DNA of 64,000 nt from Clavibacter michiganensis. GTDB taxonomy: Bacteria; Actinomycetota; Actinomycetes; Actinomycetales; Microbacteriaceae. Position 1 is the first letter of the stretch. Every line of letters begins with the position of its first letter. The position numbers were made by a program, and so were the translations under genes. The stretch lies in the NCBI RefSeq assembly GCF_002151125.1, contig NZ_MDJZ01000012.1:1-64000 (forward strand), read 5' to 3'. Shown piece by piece: positions 14,623 through 23,158 of the stretch. The notes below the pieces were generated by a model that searched no databases, had not been told where the DNA came from, and saw only the letters and a list, made by a program, of their open reading frames with translations.

Positions 14623-15660
14623 CTACACCACCATCCCGAACTGCGCGCCGAATCGGATGTCGCCCTCGACGATGTCGCGCATGTCGGAGAGGTCGTTGCG
14701 GAACATGAGGGTGCGCTCGGTGCCCATGCCGAACGCGAAGCCCTGGTACTCGTCCGGGTCGATGCCCGCGGAGCGCAGCACGTTCGGGTTCACCATGCCG
14801 CAGCCGCCCCACTCGATCCAGCGGGGTCCGCCCGCGGCGGCCGGGTGCCACACGTCCATCTCGGCGCTCGGCTCGGTGAAGGGGAAGTAGTTGGGGCGGA
14901 GGCGGATGCGCGCGTCCTGCCCGAACATGGAGCGCGCGAAGTGCTCGAGCGTGCCGCGCAGGTGGGCCATGGTGAGGCCGCGGTCGATCGCGATGCCCTC
15001 GATCTGTCGGAACGCGGGCGTGTGCGTCGCGTCGAGCTCGTCGCTGCGGAAGGTGCGGCCCTGCGCGATCGTGTAGACCGGCAGCTCGTCGGCGAGAAGC
15101 GTGCGGATCTGCACGGGCGAGGTGTGCGTGCGGAGCACCAGGTGCGCGTCGGTCGGATCCACGTAGAAGGAGTCCTGCATCGCGCGCGCCGGGTGGTCGG
15201 GCGGGAAGTTGAGCGCGTCGAAGTTGAACCACTCGCTCTCGAGCTCGGGGCCCTCGTTCACCTGCCAGCCCATGCCGACGAAGATGTCGGCGATGCGCTC
15301 CTCGAGCATGGTGAGCGGGTGACGGGCGCCCGCGCGCCACCGGCTCGGCAGCGCGGTGACGTCGACGGCCTCGGCGACGAGGCGCGCGGCGGCCTCCTGC
15401 TCCTGGATCTCCGCCTCGCGGGCCTGGAACGCCTGCGTGACGCGTGCGCGCGACTGGCCGACGAGCCTCCCGGCGTCCTTGCGCTCTTCGGGCGGCAGCG
15501 AGCGGAGCGATCCGTTCAGCCGGGCGAGCGGGGACGCCTCGCCGATGTGGGCGGAGCGGGCCTGGGCGAGCGACGCGGAGTCGGTGGTCGCGGCGAGCGC
15601 GGACATCGCCTCGTCCACTGCGGCGGCGACGCTCGCCTCGGAGATCTGGGGTTCGGACAT
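14623..15660 (-). CDS. pheS: Phenylalanine--tRNA ligase alpha subunit
   Basis: Catalytic subunit. It has an N-terminal coiled-coil (about 1-95) and the class-II core with motif 1 around HPARAMQDSFY, motif 2 LRTHTSPVQIR, and motif 3 near GFAFGMGTERTLM. The 345-residue length is typical. Upstream is TAGACT, eight bases from ATG, implying a leader of at most one or two bases. It is co-transcribed with pheT. Confidence 0.96.
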   Translation of the reverse strand: MSEPQISEASVAAAVDEAMSALAATTDSASLAQARSAHIGEASPLARLNGSLRSLPPEERKDAGRLVGQSRARVTQAFQAREAEIQEQEAAARLVAEAVDVTALPSRWRAGARHPLTMLEERIADIFVGMGWQVNEGPELESEWFNFDALNFPPDHPARAMQDSFYVDPTDAHLVLRTHTSPVQIRTLLADELPVYTIAQGRTFRSDELDATHTPAFRQIEGIAIDRGLTMAHLRGTLEHFARSMFGQDARIRLRPNYFPFTEPSAEMDVWHPAAAGGPRWIEWGGCGMVNPNVLRSAGIDPDEYQGFAFGMGTERTLMFRNDLSDMRDIVEGDIRFGAQFGMVV

Positions 15661-15668
15661 GAGGCCCG

Positions 15669-15674
15669 AGTCTA
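15669..15674 (-). promoter_or_regulatory. -10 box of pheST
   Basis: TAGACT on the minus strand, eight bases before the pheS ATG. I see no T-box or leader peptide, so attenuation as in enterobacterial pheST is not indicated. Confidence 0.4.
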
Positions 15675-15701
15675 CCGATCGGGGGTGCCGGTCCCCGCCT
15701 C

Positions 15702-15759
15702 CGACGGGCCCGGCGAGCGGTCGCACGACGGGCCCGTCGCTCGGGAGTCGACGGGCCCG
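15702..15759. repeat. Three direct copies of CGACGGGCCCG
   Basis: The 11-mer occurs at 15702-15712, 15726-15736 and 15749-15759, at 24- and 23-base intervals. The middle copy extends to a 14-base perfect palindrome (15726-15739). The array lies between the pheS promoter and the end of the glutamate transporter operon. It may be a protein-binding array or a family of transcription-terminating stems. Confidence 0.6.
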
Positions 15760-15764
15760 TGGGG

Positions 15765-15782
15765 CGAGCCGCGATCGGCTCG
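15765..15782 (-). terminator. Stem downstream of the glutamate transporter operon
   Basis: CGAGCCG and CGGCTCG form a perfect 7-bp stem with a 4-base loop, 9 bases past the stop of the last transporter gene. No T tract. Confidence 0.5.
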
Positions 15783-15791
15783 GAGGGACGG

Positions 15792-16616
15792 CTAGGCGCC
15801 CTGCGACGTCCCGGCCGCGACGGTCTTCGCCGCGCGCGGTCCGCGCTTGCGGGCGAGCCGCCGCGCGACGGTCGACACCGTGAGGTTGAGCACGAGGTAC
15901 ATGCCCACCATCACCACGAAGATCGGCAGGGAGTTGGCGCGGCTCGTGGCCTCCAGGATCAGCTCCCCCTGCTTGGTGAGGCCCACGAGGCTGACGATGG
16001 TGCCGAGCGCGGTGTCCTTGATGAGCACCACGAGCTGGGCGACGATGATCGGCAGCATCGTCCGGAACGCCTGCGGGAACTCCACGAGCAGCCGGTTCTG
16101 CAGCGGCCGGAGCCCGATCGCCAGTCCCGCCTCGCGCTGTCCGCGCGGCAGGCCGAGGATCCCGGAGCGCAGCGCCTCGCCGATGATCGCGCCGTTGTAG
16201 AGCGTGAGCGCCGTGACGACCGACCAGTACGGGCCGATGGGGAAGATCAGGTAGATGAACAGCATCATCAGCAGCACGGGCATGCCGCGGAAGAACTCGA
16301 GCACCACGGTGACGGCGTAGCGGATCACGCGGTGCTCGCTCATGCGGAGGAGCGCGAGGACCATGCCGAGGAGGATCGCGAGCACCGCGGCGACCGCCGC
16401 CGACTGCACGACGACCCACAGGCCCTGGAGCAGGAGGTTCCACACCAGCGGGTCGTTGAGCACCAGCCAGCGCTCGGCGCTGAACTGACCGGCCTGCTGC
16501 AGCTGCACGGCGGCGAAGGCCAGCACGGCCACGACGACGACGCCGGTGACGATGGAGAGGATGCGGGAGCGTCGGCGGGCGCGGGGGCCGGGGACGTCGT
16601 AGAGGACCTGGCTCAT
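15792..16616 (-). CDS. gluD: Amino-acid ABC transporter permease (GluD-like)
   Basis: Inner-membrane permease of the His/Glu/Gln family. A cytoplasmic N-terminus with RARRRSR precedes a first span at about 22-42, and four or five further spans follow. The EAA-loop signature is visible in ALRSGILGLPRGQREAGLAIG, which contacts the ATPase. The last 20 residues are basic. Its ATG overlaps the stop of the preceding permease by four bases. Order and similarity suggest the glutamate uptake system gluABCD described in Corynebacterium, but the true substrate cannot be read directly. Confidence 0.85.
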   Translation of the reverse strand: MSQVLYDVPGPRARRRSRILSIVTGVVVVAVLAFAAVQLQQAGQFSAERWLVLNDPLVWNLLLQGLWVVVQSAAVAAVLAILLGMVLALLRMSEHRVIRYAVTVVLEFFRGMPVLLMMLFIYLIFPIGPYWSVVTALTLYNGAIIGEALRSGILGLPRGQREAGLAIGLRPLQNRLLVEFPQAFRTMLPIIVAQLVVLIKDTALGTIVSLVGLTKQGELILEATSRANSLPIFVVMVGMYLVLNLTVSTVARRLARKRGPRAAKTVAAGTSQGA

Positions 16617-17260
16617 CGGGAGACCGCCACTCGCTTCTCGAGGTGGTCCGCCAGCTGGCCGAGCGGGACCGTGATGATGAGGTAGAAGAACGCGACGCCC
16701 ACGAACACCCAGACGACGGCGTTGCCGTTGGCGTTCGCGACGTCGCGGCCCACGTTGAACAGCTCGTAGATGAAGTACGCGCCCGCGATCGACGTGTTCT
16801 TGGTGAGTGCGATGACCACGTTGATCAGCGGCGGCACGACCGTCCGCAGAGCCTGCGGCAGGATCACGTGCCCGAGCGTCTGCGAGAACGTCAGGCCGAT
16901 GCTGCGCGCGGCCTCGGCCTGGCCGACGGGCACGCTGTTGATGCCGGAGCGGATCGCCTCGGCGAAGAACGGCGCCGTGTAGAGCGTGAGCGCGAGCACC
17001 GCGGCCGTCATGAACGGCAGCGCGCCCGAGATCGACGTGATCACGACGCTGAAGAAGGTGAACACGAGCAGCAGCGGGGTGTTCCGCAGCAGCTCGACGT
17101 AGATGGTGGAGGTGGCGCGGAGGCTCGCGACGGGCGAGATCCTCATCGCGGCGATCACGACCCCCAGCGGGAGCGCGAACAGCACCGTGGTGAGGAGGAG
17201 GCGCAGCGTGCCGCCGAACCCCCGCAGGAACACGTCGAGATTGTCGAGGATCACGTCCAC
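16613..17260 (-). CDS. gluC: Amino-acid ABC transporter permease (GluC-like)
   Basis: A 215-residue partner of GluD with about five membrane spans and an EAA loop (AIRSGINSVPVGQAEAARSIG). The GTG start is fixed by a full AGGAGG about six bases upstream, one of the strongest ribosome-binding sites in the window. A 76-base run upstream of it carries no gene, and beyond that a stable stem separates it from gluB. It forms a coupled pair with gluD. Confidence 0.85.
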   Translation of the reverse strand: MDVILDNLDVFLRGFGGTLRLLLTTVLFALPLGVVIAAMRISPVASLRATSTIYVELLRNTPLLLVFTFFSVVITSISGALPFMTAAVLALTLYTAPFFAEAIRSGINSVPVGQAEAARSIGLTFSQTLGHVILPQALRTVVPPLINVVIALTKNTSIAGAYFIYELFNVGRDVANANGNAVVWVFVGVAFFYLIITVPLGQLADHLEKRVAVSR

Positions 17261-17335
17261 GGCACACCTCCTGGCTAGGCACCCGGCGGAGCCGGGCGGG
17301 GTCGGGTCGGGCTCTCGGGGAGCCCGGACAGGGGC

Positions 17336-17366
17336 GGGTCCCGCACGCGCGAGGCGTGCGGGACCC
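17336..17366 (-). repeat. Perfect 13-bp stem between gluB and gluC
   Basis: GGGTCCCGCACGC (17336-17348) pairs perfectly with 17354-17366 across a 5-base loop, beginning 8 bases past the gluB stop. In binding-protein operons such intercistronic stems commonly stabilise the upstream message or partly terminate, giving excess binding protein. A second weaker stem (CGGGCT/AGCCCG) lies just downstream in the gap. Confidence 0.65.
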
Positions 17367-17373
17367 GGTCGTG

Positions 17374-18297
17374 CTAGTAGCGGTCGACCGCCGGGGGCTC
17401 CGGCGTGTCGATGACCGTGCCGGCCGTCGCCTCGAACAGGCGCGCCCAGGTGCCGTCCTCGTAGGCCTCCTCCAGCGTGTCGTTGATGAAGGTGCGGAAC
17501 GCCTCGTCGTCCTTGGCGATGCCGATGCCGTAGGGCTCCTCCGTGAAGGTCTCGCCGTCGCCGACGAGCTTGAACTCGCCCTCGTTCTGGTCGATGAAGC
17601 CGGAGAGGATCACGTTGTCGGTGGTGACCGCGGCGACCTGGCCGTTGCGCAGCGGGTCGAGGCACTTGCTGTAGACGTCGGTGGGCACGACGACCGCCCC
17701 GAAGGTGGCCTCGATGTTCGCGGCGGGGGTGGATCCGGCGACGGAGCAGACCTGCTTGCCGCGGACGTCCTCGGGCGTGTTGATCGTGGTGTCGTCCGCG
17801 AGGACCATCAGCGCCTGGCCGGCGACGTAGTACGGGCCCGCGAAGTCCACGACCTCCTTGCGCTTGTCGTTGATCGTGTAGGTCGCGACGACCGCGTCGA
17901 CCGAGCCGTTCTGCAGGAAGGGCTCGCGGTTCGCGGACACCGTCTCCGTGAAGTCGATCCCGTCGAAGGGGATGCCCATCTTGCTGGCGACGAGCGCCGC
18001 GATCGCGACGTCGAAGCCGGCGGGCTTGCCGTCGAGGCCCGCGAGGCCGAACAGCGGCTGGTCGTACTTGGTGCCGACCTTCATCTCGCCGGCCGCGGCG
18101 AGGCGCGCCATCGTGGTGCCCTCGTCGAACGTCGGGTCCTCCGTGAGCTCGAGCGCGTAGGGCCCGTCGCCGTTCTCGGGGGCGTCGGTGCCGGCGTCGA
18201 CGGCGCCGCCGGACGAGCTGCCGGGCGCGCCGCAGCCGGTGAGGGCGACGACGACGATCGCGGCGGCCGCGCCGATGGTCAGTTTCCTGTTCTTCAT
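17374..18297 (-). CDS. gluB: Glutamate-type ABC transporter substrate-binding lipoprotein
   Basis: Family-3 solute-binding protein. The signal peptide runs to the lipobox LTGC with lipidated Cys22, followed by a Gly/Ser linker. The ligand-binding lobes include the family signature GLDGKPAGFDVAIAALVASK and TYTINDKRKEVVDFAGPYY. Length 307 is normal. It delivers substrate to the GluC/GluD permeases at the outer face of the membrane. A strong stem just downstream probably keeps its mRNA more abundant than that of the permeases. Confidence 0.88.
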   Translation of the reverse strand: MKNRKLTIGAAAAIVVVALTGCGAPGSSSGGAVDAGTDAPENGDGPYALELTEDPTFDEGTTMARLAAAGEMKVGTKYDQPLFGLAGLDGKPAGFDVAIAALVASKMGIPFDGIDFTETVSANREPFLQNGSVDAVVATYTINDKRKEVVDFAGPYYVAGQALMVLADDTTINTPEDVRGKQVCSVAGSTPAANIEATFGAVVVPTDVYSKCLDPLRNGQVAAVTTDNVILSGFIDQNEGEFKLVGDGETFTEEPYGIGIAKDDEAFRTFINDTLEEAYEDGTWARLFEATAGTVIDTPEPPAVDRY

Positions 18298-18445
18298 GGT
18301 TCCCGTTTCTCTGCTGGTGCGGGTGGTGACGGTCGGCGAGGGGGTCGCGTCCCGGTGCGTGGTGGTGCCTGTGGTGCGATGCCCGGCCGGGCCTGCCTCG
18401 ACGCCGGACGGGGGTGAGCGGGAGGACCGGGGCCCTCCGCGCGGG

Positions 18446-19234
18446 TCAGTGGGCGAGGATCTTCGAGAGGAAGTCCTTCGCGCGCGGGCTCTGCGGGTGG
18501 TCGAAGAACTCGGCGGGGCTCGTGTCCTCCTCGATGGCGCCGTCGGCCATGAAGATCACGCGGTCGGCGGCCTTGCGGGCGAAGCCCATCTCGTGGGTGA
18601 CGACCATCATCGTCATGCCGTCCTTCGCGAGGCCGACCATGACGTCGAGGACCTCGGTGATCATCTCGGGGTCCAGCGCCGAGGTCGGCTCGTCGAGGAG
18701 GATCAGCTTCGGGTCCATGGCCAGCGCCCGGGCGATCGCGACGCGCTGCTGCTGGCCGCCGGAGAGCTGGGCCGGCATCTTCTGCGCCTGGTTGGCCACG
18801 CCGACGCGGTCGAGGAGCTCCATCGCCCGCTTCTCCGCCTCGGCCTTGCCCTTCCTGCGGACCTTGATCGGCCCGAGGGTCACGTTCTCGAGCACGGTCT
18901 TGTGCGCGAAGAGGTTGAAGGACTGGAACACCATGCCGACGTCGGCGCGGAGGCGCGCGAGCTCGGCTCCCTCGGAGGGCAGCTCCTGGCCGTCGATCGT
19001 GATGGTTCCGTCGTCGATCGTCTCGAGCCGGTTGATCGCGCGGCACAGCGTCGACTTGCCGGAACCGCTCGGGCCGATGACGACGACGACCTCGCCGCGG
19101 TTCACGGTGGTCGAGATGTCCTTGAGGACGTGCAGGTCCCCGAAGTGCTTGTTGACGTGGGATACGACGACCAGGGGCTCGCCGACCGCTGCTGCGGCGG
19201 GCGAGGCGGGGTCCGCCGTCGGGCTCTGCTCCAT
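18446..19234 (-). CDS. gluA: Amino-acid ABC transporter ATP-binding protein (GluA-like)
   Basis: Cytoplasmic ATPase of the importer. Walker A is GPSGSGKST, the Q loop is in MVFQSFNLFAHKT, the ABC signature is LSGGQQQRVAIARAL, Walker B is LILLDEPTSALDPE, and the switch His is in VVTHEMGFA. The family's body begins near VVVSHVNKHFG; the first 20 or so residues are an Ala/Pro-rich extension. The start is supported by a TATGGT box six bases upstream. A 148-base gap to gluB suggests separate control or processing. Confidence 0.92.
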   Translation of the reverse strand: MEQSPTADPASPAAAAVGEPLVVVSHVNKHFGDLHVLKDISTTVNRGEVVVVIGPSGSGKSTLCRAINRLETIDDGTITIDGQELPSEGAELARLRADVGMVFQSFNLFAHKTVLENVTLGPIKVRRKGKAEAEKRAMELLDRVGVANQAQKMPAQLSGGQQQRVAIARALAMDPKLILLDEPTSALDPEMITEVLDVMVGLAKDGMTMMVVTHEMGFARKAADRVIFMADGAIEEDTSPAEFFDHPQSPRAKDFLSKILAH

Positions 19235-19240
19235 GCGAAC

Positions 19241-19246
19241 ACCATA
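19241..19246 (-). promoter_or_regulatory. -10 box of gluA, leaderless geometry
   Basis: TATGGT on the minus strand, six bases before the gluA ATG. No Shine-Dalgarno sequence; the -35 region is weak. Confidence 0.5.
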
Positions 19247-19387
19247 TCCATGACGGTGTTTCGTCCGCGTTTCCGCGGGGCATCGTCACCCCATCGTGAC
19301 GCGGTAGCCGCGTTTGCGCCGATCAGGAGGGGTGCGGCCGGGCCCGCGACCGCCTGACGGCCGTGAGGTGTCGGCGGATCCGTCGTG

Positions 19388-20188
19388 TCAGGCGCGCTGC
19401 GCGAACGCCGACTCGTAGAGGCACACGGAGGCGGCGGTCGCGAGGTTCATCGACTCGGCCTGCCCGTAGATCGGCACGACGACGGCGCGGTCGGCGAGTG
19501 CGAGGTGGTCGTCCTGGAGGCCGCGCGCCTCGTTGCCGAACAGCCACGCGGTCGGCGCGGAGAGGCCCCCGGAGGTGCGCTCGGCCAGCAGGTCGTCGCC
19601 CTTCACGTCCGCGGCGAGGACCTGCAGCCCCTGGGCCTTGACCCGCTCGAGCACGACGTCGAGCTCGGGCACGATCGCGACCGGCAGGTGGAAGAGCGAG
19701 CCCGTGGTGGCGCGCACGACCTTGGGGTTGTAGAGGTCGACCGAGCGGCCGGTGAGGATCACGGCGTCGGCGCCCGCGGCGTCGGCCGCGCGGATGATGG
19801 TGCCCGCGTTGCCCGGGTCGCGCACCTCCTCCAGGATCGCGATGAGCCGCGGCTCGTCGCCGAGGATCTGCTTGAGCGAGGTCGGGAACTGCCGGCACAC
19901 GCCGACGACGCCCTGGGGGGTGACGGTGTCCGCCATCGACGCGATCACGTCCTCGGTGACGAACTCGACCTCGACGTCGGACTCGCGGACCGCGCGCGCG
20001 AGGTCCGGGTAGCGGTCGAGGGCGGTGGGCGTCGCGAAGAGCTCCTGGACGAGGTCGGGCCGGAACGCGAGCGCCTCGGAGACGGCCTGCGGCCCCTCGA
20101 GGAGGAAGAGGCCCGTGTCGGCGCGCGCGTCCCGCTTCGCGAGCTTGGCGACGCCACGGACACGCGGGGAGCGGGGGTTGTCGAGCAT
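19388..20188 (-). CDS. SpoU/TrmH-family RNA 2'-O-methyltransferase
   Basis: SPOUT-class methyltransferase acting on rRNA or tRNA. The N-terminal part (residues about 1-100) is the small RNA-binding domain. The C-terminal knotted domain has motif 1 DPGNAGTIIRAADAAGADAVIL, motif 2 LFGNEARGL and motif 3 VVPIYGQAESMNLATAASVCLYE. The 266-residue length fits 23S rRNA methyltransferases encoded next to rplT in actinobacteria. The exact target nucleotide is not determinable here. TAGTGT seven bases upstream of ATG suggests its own leaderless transcript. Confidence 0.85.
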   Translation of the reverse strand: MLDNPRSPRVRGVAKLAKRDARADTGLFLLEGPQAVSEALAFRPDLVQELFATPTALDRYPDLARAVRESDVEVEFVTEDVIASMADTVTPQGVVGVCRQFPTSLKQILGDEPRLIAILEEVRDPGNAGTIIRAADAAGADAVILTGRSVDLYNPKVVRATTGSLFHLPVAIVPELDVVLERVKAQGLQVLAADVKGDDLLAERTSGGLSAPTAWLFGNEARGLQDDHLALADRAVVVPIYGQAESMNLATAASVCLYESAFAQRA

Positions 20189-20195
20189 GGCCCCA

Positions 20196-20201
20196 ACACT
20201 A
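20196..20201 (-). promoter_or_regulatory. -10 box of the rRNA methyltransferase gene
   Basis: TAGTGT on the minus strand, seven bases before ATG. It abuts the stem that ends the rplT operon, so the gene is separately transcribed. Confidence 0.5.
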
Positions 20202-20231
20202 ACGGCGCGCCCCCTGTCGGGGACGCGCCGT
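20202..20231 (-). terminator. Stem downstream of rplT
   Basis: ACGGCGCG with CGCGCCGT extended by CCCC/GGGG around one bulged base gives a 12-bp stem with a 5-base loop, 20 bases past the rplT stop. Confidence 0.6.
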
Positions 20232-20251
20232 CGGCGGTGCTGCGGGAGGTG

Positions 20252-20644
20252 CTACGCGTTGGCCGCGACCTTGGGGGCCGAGGTGTTCGCGGGCAGGGCC
20301 GTCTTGGCCGTCTGCACGAGCGACGCGAAGGTGGCGGGCTCGTGGACCGCGAGCTCCGCGAGGATGCGGCGGTCGACCTGGACGCCGGCGAGCGAGAGGC
20401 CCTGGATGAGGCGGTTGTACGTGAGGCCGTTCGCACGCGCGGCGGCGTTGATGCGCTGGATCCAGAGGCGGCGGAACTCGCCCTTCTTGGCGCGGCGGTC
20501 GCGGTACGCGTAGACGAGGGAGTGGGTGACCTGCTCCTTGGCCTTGCGGTACAGGCGCGAGCGCTGCCCGCGGTAGCCGGCGGCGCGCTCGAGGATGACC
20601 CGACGCTTCTTGTGGGCGTTGACGGCCCTCTTGACTCTTGCCAT
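20252..20644 (-). CDS. rplT: 50S ribosomal protein L20
   Basis: Early-assembly protein of the large subunit that binds 23S rRNA through a long basic N-terminal helix ([12 protein letters not shown] to about residue 60). The core [24 protein letters not shown] is diagnostic. At 130 residues it is slightly longer than the usual 115-120 because of an Ala/Thr-rich tail. It is the last gene of infC-rpmI-rplT. L20 represses this operon in several bacteria. Confidence 0.98.
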   Translation of the reverse strand: MARVKRAVNAHKKRRVILERAAGYRGQRSRLYRKAKEQVTHSLVYAYRDRRAKKGEFRRLWIQRINAAARANGLTYNRLIQGLSLAGVQVDRRILAELAVHEPATFASLVQTAKTALPANTSAPKVAANA

Positions 20645-20690
20645 TTCAGTGATTCCTATTCGAGTTCAGGTGTCGCGGACGACGAGGGGC

Positions 20691-20877
20691 CTAGCGGCCG
20701 AGGAGCTTCTTGGCGACCTTCATGTCGGCCTTGGCCAGCGGCTGGTCCTGGTTGAGTCGCGCCTTGCGCCCGGAGGACTTGACCTCGAGGTTGTGCCGCA
20801 TGCCCGCCTGCTGCTTCATGATCTTGCCGCTGCCGGTGACCTTGAAACGCTTCTTGGCACCCGAGTGGGTCTTCTGC

Positions 20878-20885
<8 letters not shown>
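20691..20885 (-). CDS. rpmI: 50S ribosomal protein L35
   Basis: A 64-residue basic protein with the characteristic [20 protein letters not shown] start and [12 protein letters not shown] end. Its ATG lies inside the end of infC (8-base overlap), so translation is coupled. Confidence 0.98.
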
Positions 20886-21471
<586 letters not shown>

Positions 21472-21483
21472 GGACTGCTCCTA

Positions 21484-21690
21484 TTCGTGTCTTCGGGTGG
21501 CCCGGCGGCTCTCGGGGGAGCCGCTCGGATTCGAGACGAGGAGGGTTCTTCACCAGGGTGCGACGGATCCGTCGTACTCGGCAACACGCCCGTTCCCCGC
21601 TGACGCGGGGCTCCCGCCCTCCGGTCCCGGTGAGGGGATCCGTTCGGACGGGGGAGCGAAATCGACCCGGTAACCTATGGAGGCGGTCAA
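21484..21690 (-). promoter_or_regulatory. infC-rpmI-rplT leader, possibly regulatory
   Basis: The 381-base gap between infC and the divergent DUF1844 gene. Going along the minus strand: a possible TAGGTT -10 box (21672-21677), a CCCCGC/GCGGGG stem (21595-21610), a 14-base palindrome CGACGGATCCGTCG (21561-21574), and a GCGGCTC/GAGCCGC stem (21505-21524) about 22 bases before the infC Shine-Dalgarno. That leaves a leader near 200 bases, far longer than most in this window. A ribosomal-protein (L20-type) or attenuation control is plausible but I recognise no described motif. The -35 region is unclear. Confidence 0.4.
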
Positions 21691-21852
21691 GCGCGGGTGG
21701 GAGATCAATCCTCTTTCGAACCGGGACTGTGACAGCCCCGGAGCCGTCGATCAGCATAGCAGACGCCGACCCCGCCCCGGAAGGGCGGGCGACGCCGGGC
21801 TCCCGCCGCCTCCCGCCGCCATCCGGCACCGCCACCGAGCCCGAGGACAGAC

Positions 21853-22347
21853 ATGACCGACTCGCCCCGCCCTGACCACGAGGCGCCCGCGCCCGCCGAC
21901 CCCGCGTCCGCCGGACCGGCCGACGCCCACGTCCACCGCTTCGAGGAGCCCGCCTCCCCGGCCGGCGACGGCGCGGGGAGCACGCCCGCGGGCGTCGCCG
22001 ACGACGACACGGCCGACTTCGTGGCCGACCAGTACGCGCGCGACATCGCCGAGGTCTCCGCCGTCGAGGTCATCACGACCACGGCCGTCCACCTCATGAG
22101 CGCTGCGGCCGTGAAGTGCGGGCTCGCCGACGACCCCGCGACCCAGACCGACCTCGCCGAGGCGCGGAAGCTCATCATCTCGCTCGCCGGGCTCGTCACC
22201 GCGGCTTCCCCTGAGCTCGGCGACCAGCACGCGCGCAGCCTGCGCGACGGACTGCGCTCCCTGCAGCTCGCCTTCCGCGAGGCGTCGCCGTATCCCGACG
22301 CCGTCGGCAAGGGCCCGGGCGAGAAGTACACCGGGCCCGTCTCCTAG
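21853..22347 (+). CDS. DUF1844 domain-containing protein
   Basis: An acidic 164-residue protein. The first 60 residues are Pro/Ala/Asp-rich and probably disordered. The conserved helical DUF1844 part covers about 68-130 (EVITTTAVHLMSAAAVKCGL then LAEARKLIISLAGLV). Function is unknown; it is found across actinobacteria and is often located near infC. GAGGACAG precedes ATG. Confidence 0.85.
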   Translation: MTDSPRPDHEAPAPADPASAGPADAHVHRFEEPASPAGDGAGSTPAGVADDDTADFVADQYARDIAEVSAVEVITTTAVHLMSAAAVKCGLADDPATQTDLAEARKLIISLAGLVTAASPELGDQHARSLRDGLRSLQLAFREASPYPDAVGKGPGEKYTGPVS

Positions 22348-22390
22348 GAGCGGCCTCCGGGCCCTCGCGTCCGGCCGGGCGCCCAGCGCC

Positions 22391-23158
22391 TCAGCGCGCG
22401 GTGGTGATCCGGAGCCCCATGCTGTCGACGCGGTCGGCGAGCACCGCGCTCCGCGACCACTCCCCCTGCAGGCGGGCGAGCAGCGCGTCGAGCGCCGCGC
22501 GGTCGAGGCCGTCGACGAGCTCGAGCGCGATCATCAGCTCCGGCCCCTCGAGGCGCGCGCGCGGATCCCCCGACGCGAGCCGCAGGGCCACGACCGCGGG
22601 CTCCTCGGCGACGCTCGCCTGGAGCGTCGCTGCGACCTCGGGGTCCTCGGGGCTCGGGATCCAGGGCAGCGATCGCGCGACCGCCCACACCGCGGGCCTA
22701 CGCAGCACGAACTCGGTGTCCGACATCGGGTCCAGGACCACGAGGTCGGTCTCCTCGCTCGCGGCGGCCAGCGCCACGCGGACGGCGTCGGCGGGCACGG
22801 GGCGCGCGGCGGGGTTCCACCTGCCCATCGCGGCGACGGACGTGAAGACCGGCATGACGGTGCGCCCGTCGGGGCCGGCGACGGTGATGATCGACAGCTC
22901 GGCGCTCTTGTCGGCCTTGAGCCCGTGTGCGCCCGCGCCCTCCTCGCCGAGACGGGCGACCAGCGGGATCAGCAGCCGCGCGTCGCGGAGGGTGTCCACG
23001 ACCGCCGCCTGGCCGACCTCGCCGCGACCGTGCCGCATGAGTGCGTCGGCGAGGGCCGGCGGTGCGGAGCCGTCGTCGTCCGGGAACGGAGTGGGCTCGA
23101 ACGACCGGCCCGCCCACGGGGTCCCGGCCGAGTCGGCACGCGGATCGGATCCGGTCAT
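22391..23158 (-). CDS. SseB-family protein
   Basis: A 255-residue protein. Its central part (about 60-150) matches the SseB N-terminal-like domain seen in actinobacterial proteins: [12 protein letters not shown], then [20 protein letters not shown], then [19 protein letters not shown]. The C-terminal part (about 175-255) resembles a second SseB-type module. The biochemical role is unknown. Its ATG overlaps the stop of priA/hisA (ATGA), so it travels with the histidine genes, as in many actinobacteria. Confidence 0.8.
   Translation of the reverse strand: MTGSDPRADSAGTPWAGRSFEPTPFPDDDGSAPPALADALMRHGRGEVGQAAVVDTLRDARLLIPLVARLGEEGAGAHGLKADKSAELSIITVAGPDGRTVMPVFTSVAAMGRWNPAARPVPADAVRVALAAASEETDLVVLDPMSDTEFVLRRPAVWAVARSLPWIPSPEDPEVAATLQASVAEEPAVVALRLASGDPRARLEGPELMIALELVDGLDRAALDALLARLQGEWSRSAVLADRVDSMGLRITTAR

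Noticed and set aside
12062-14890. Long open frame opposite pheT
   Set aside because: Shadow frame with Arg/Gly/Glu-rich sequence and no family features; pheT on the other strand is fully conserved.
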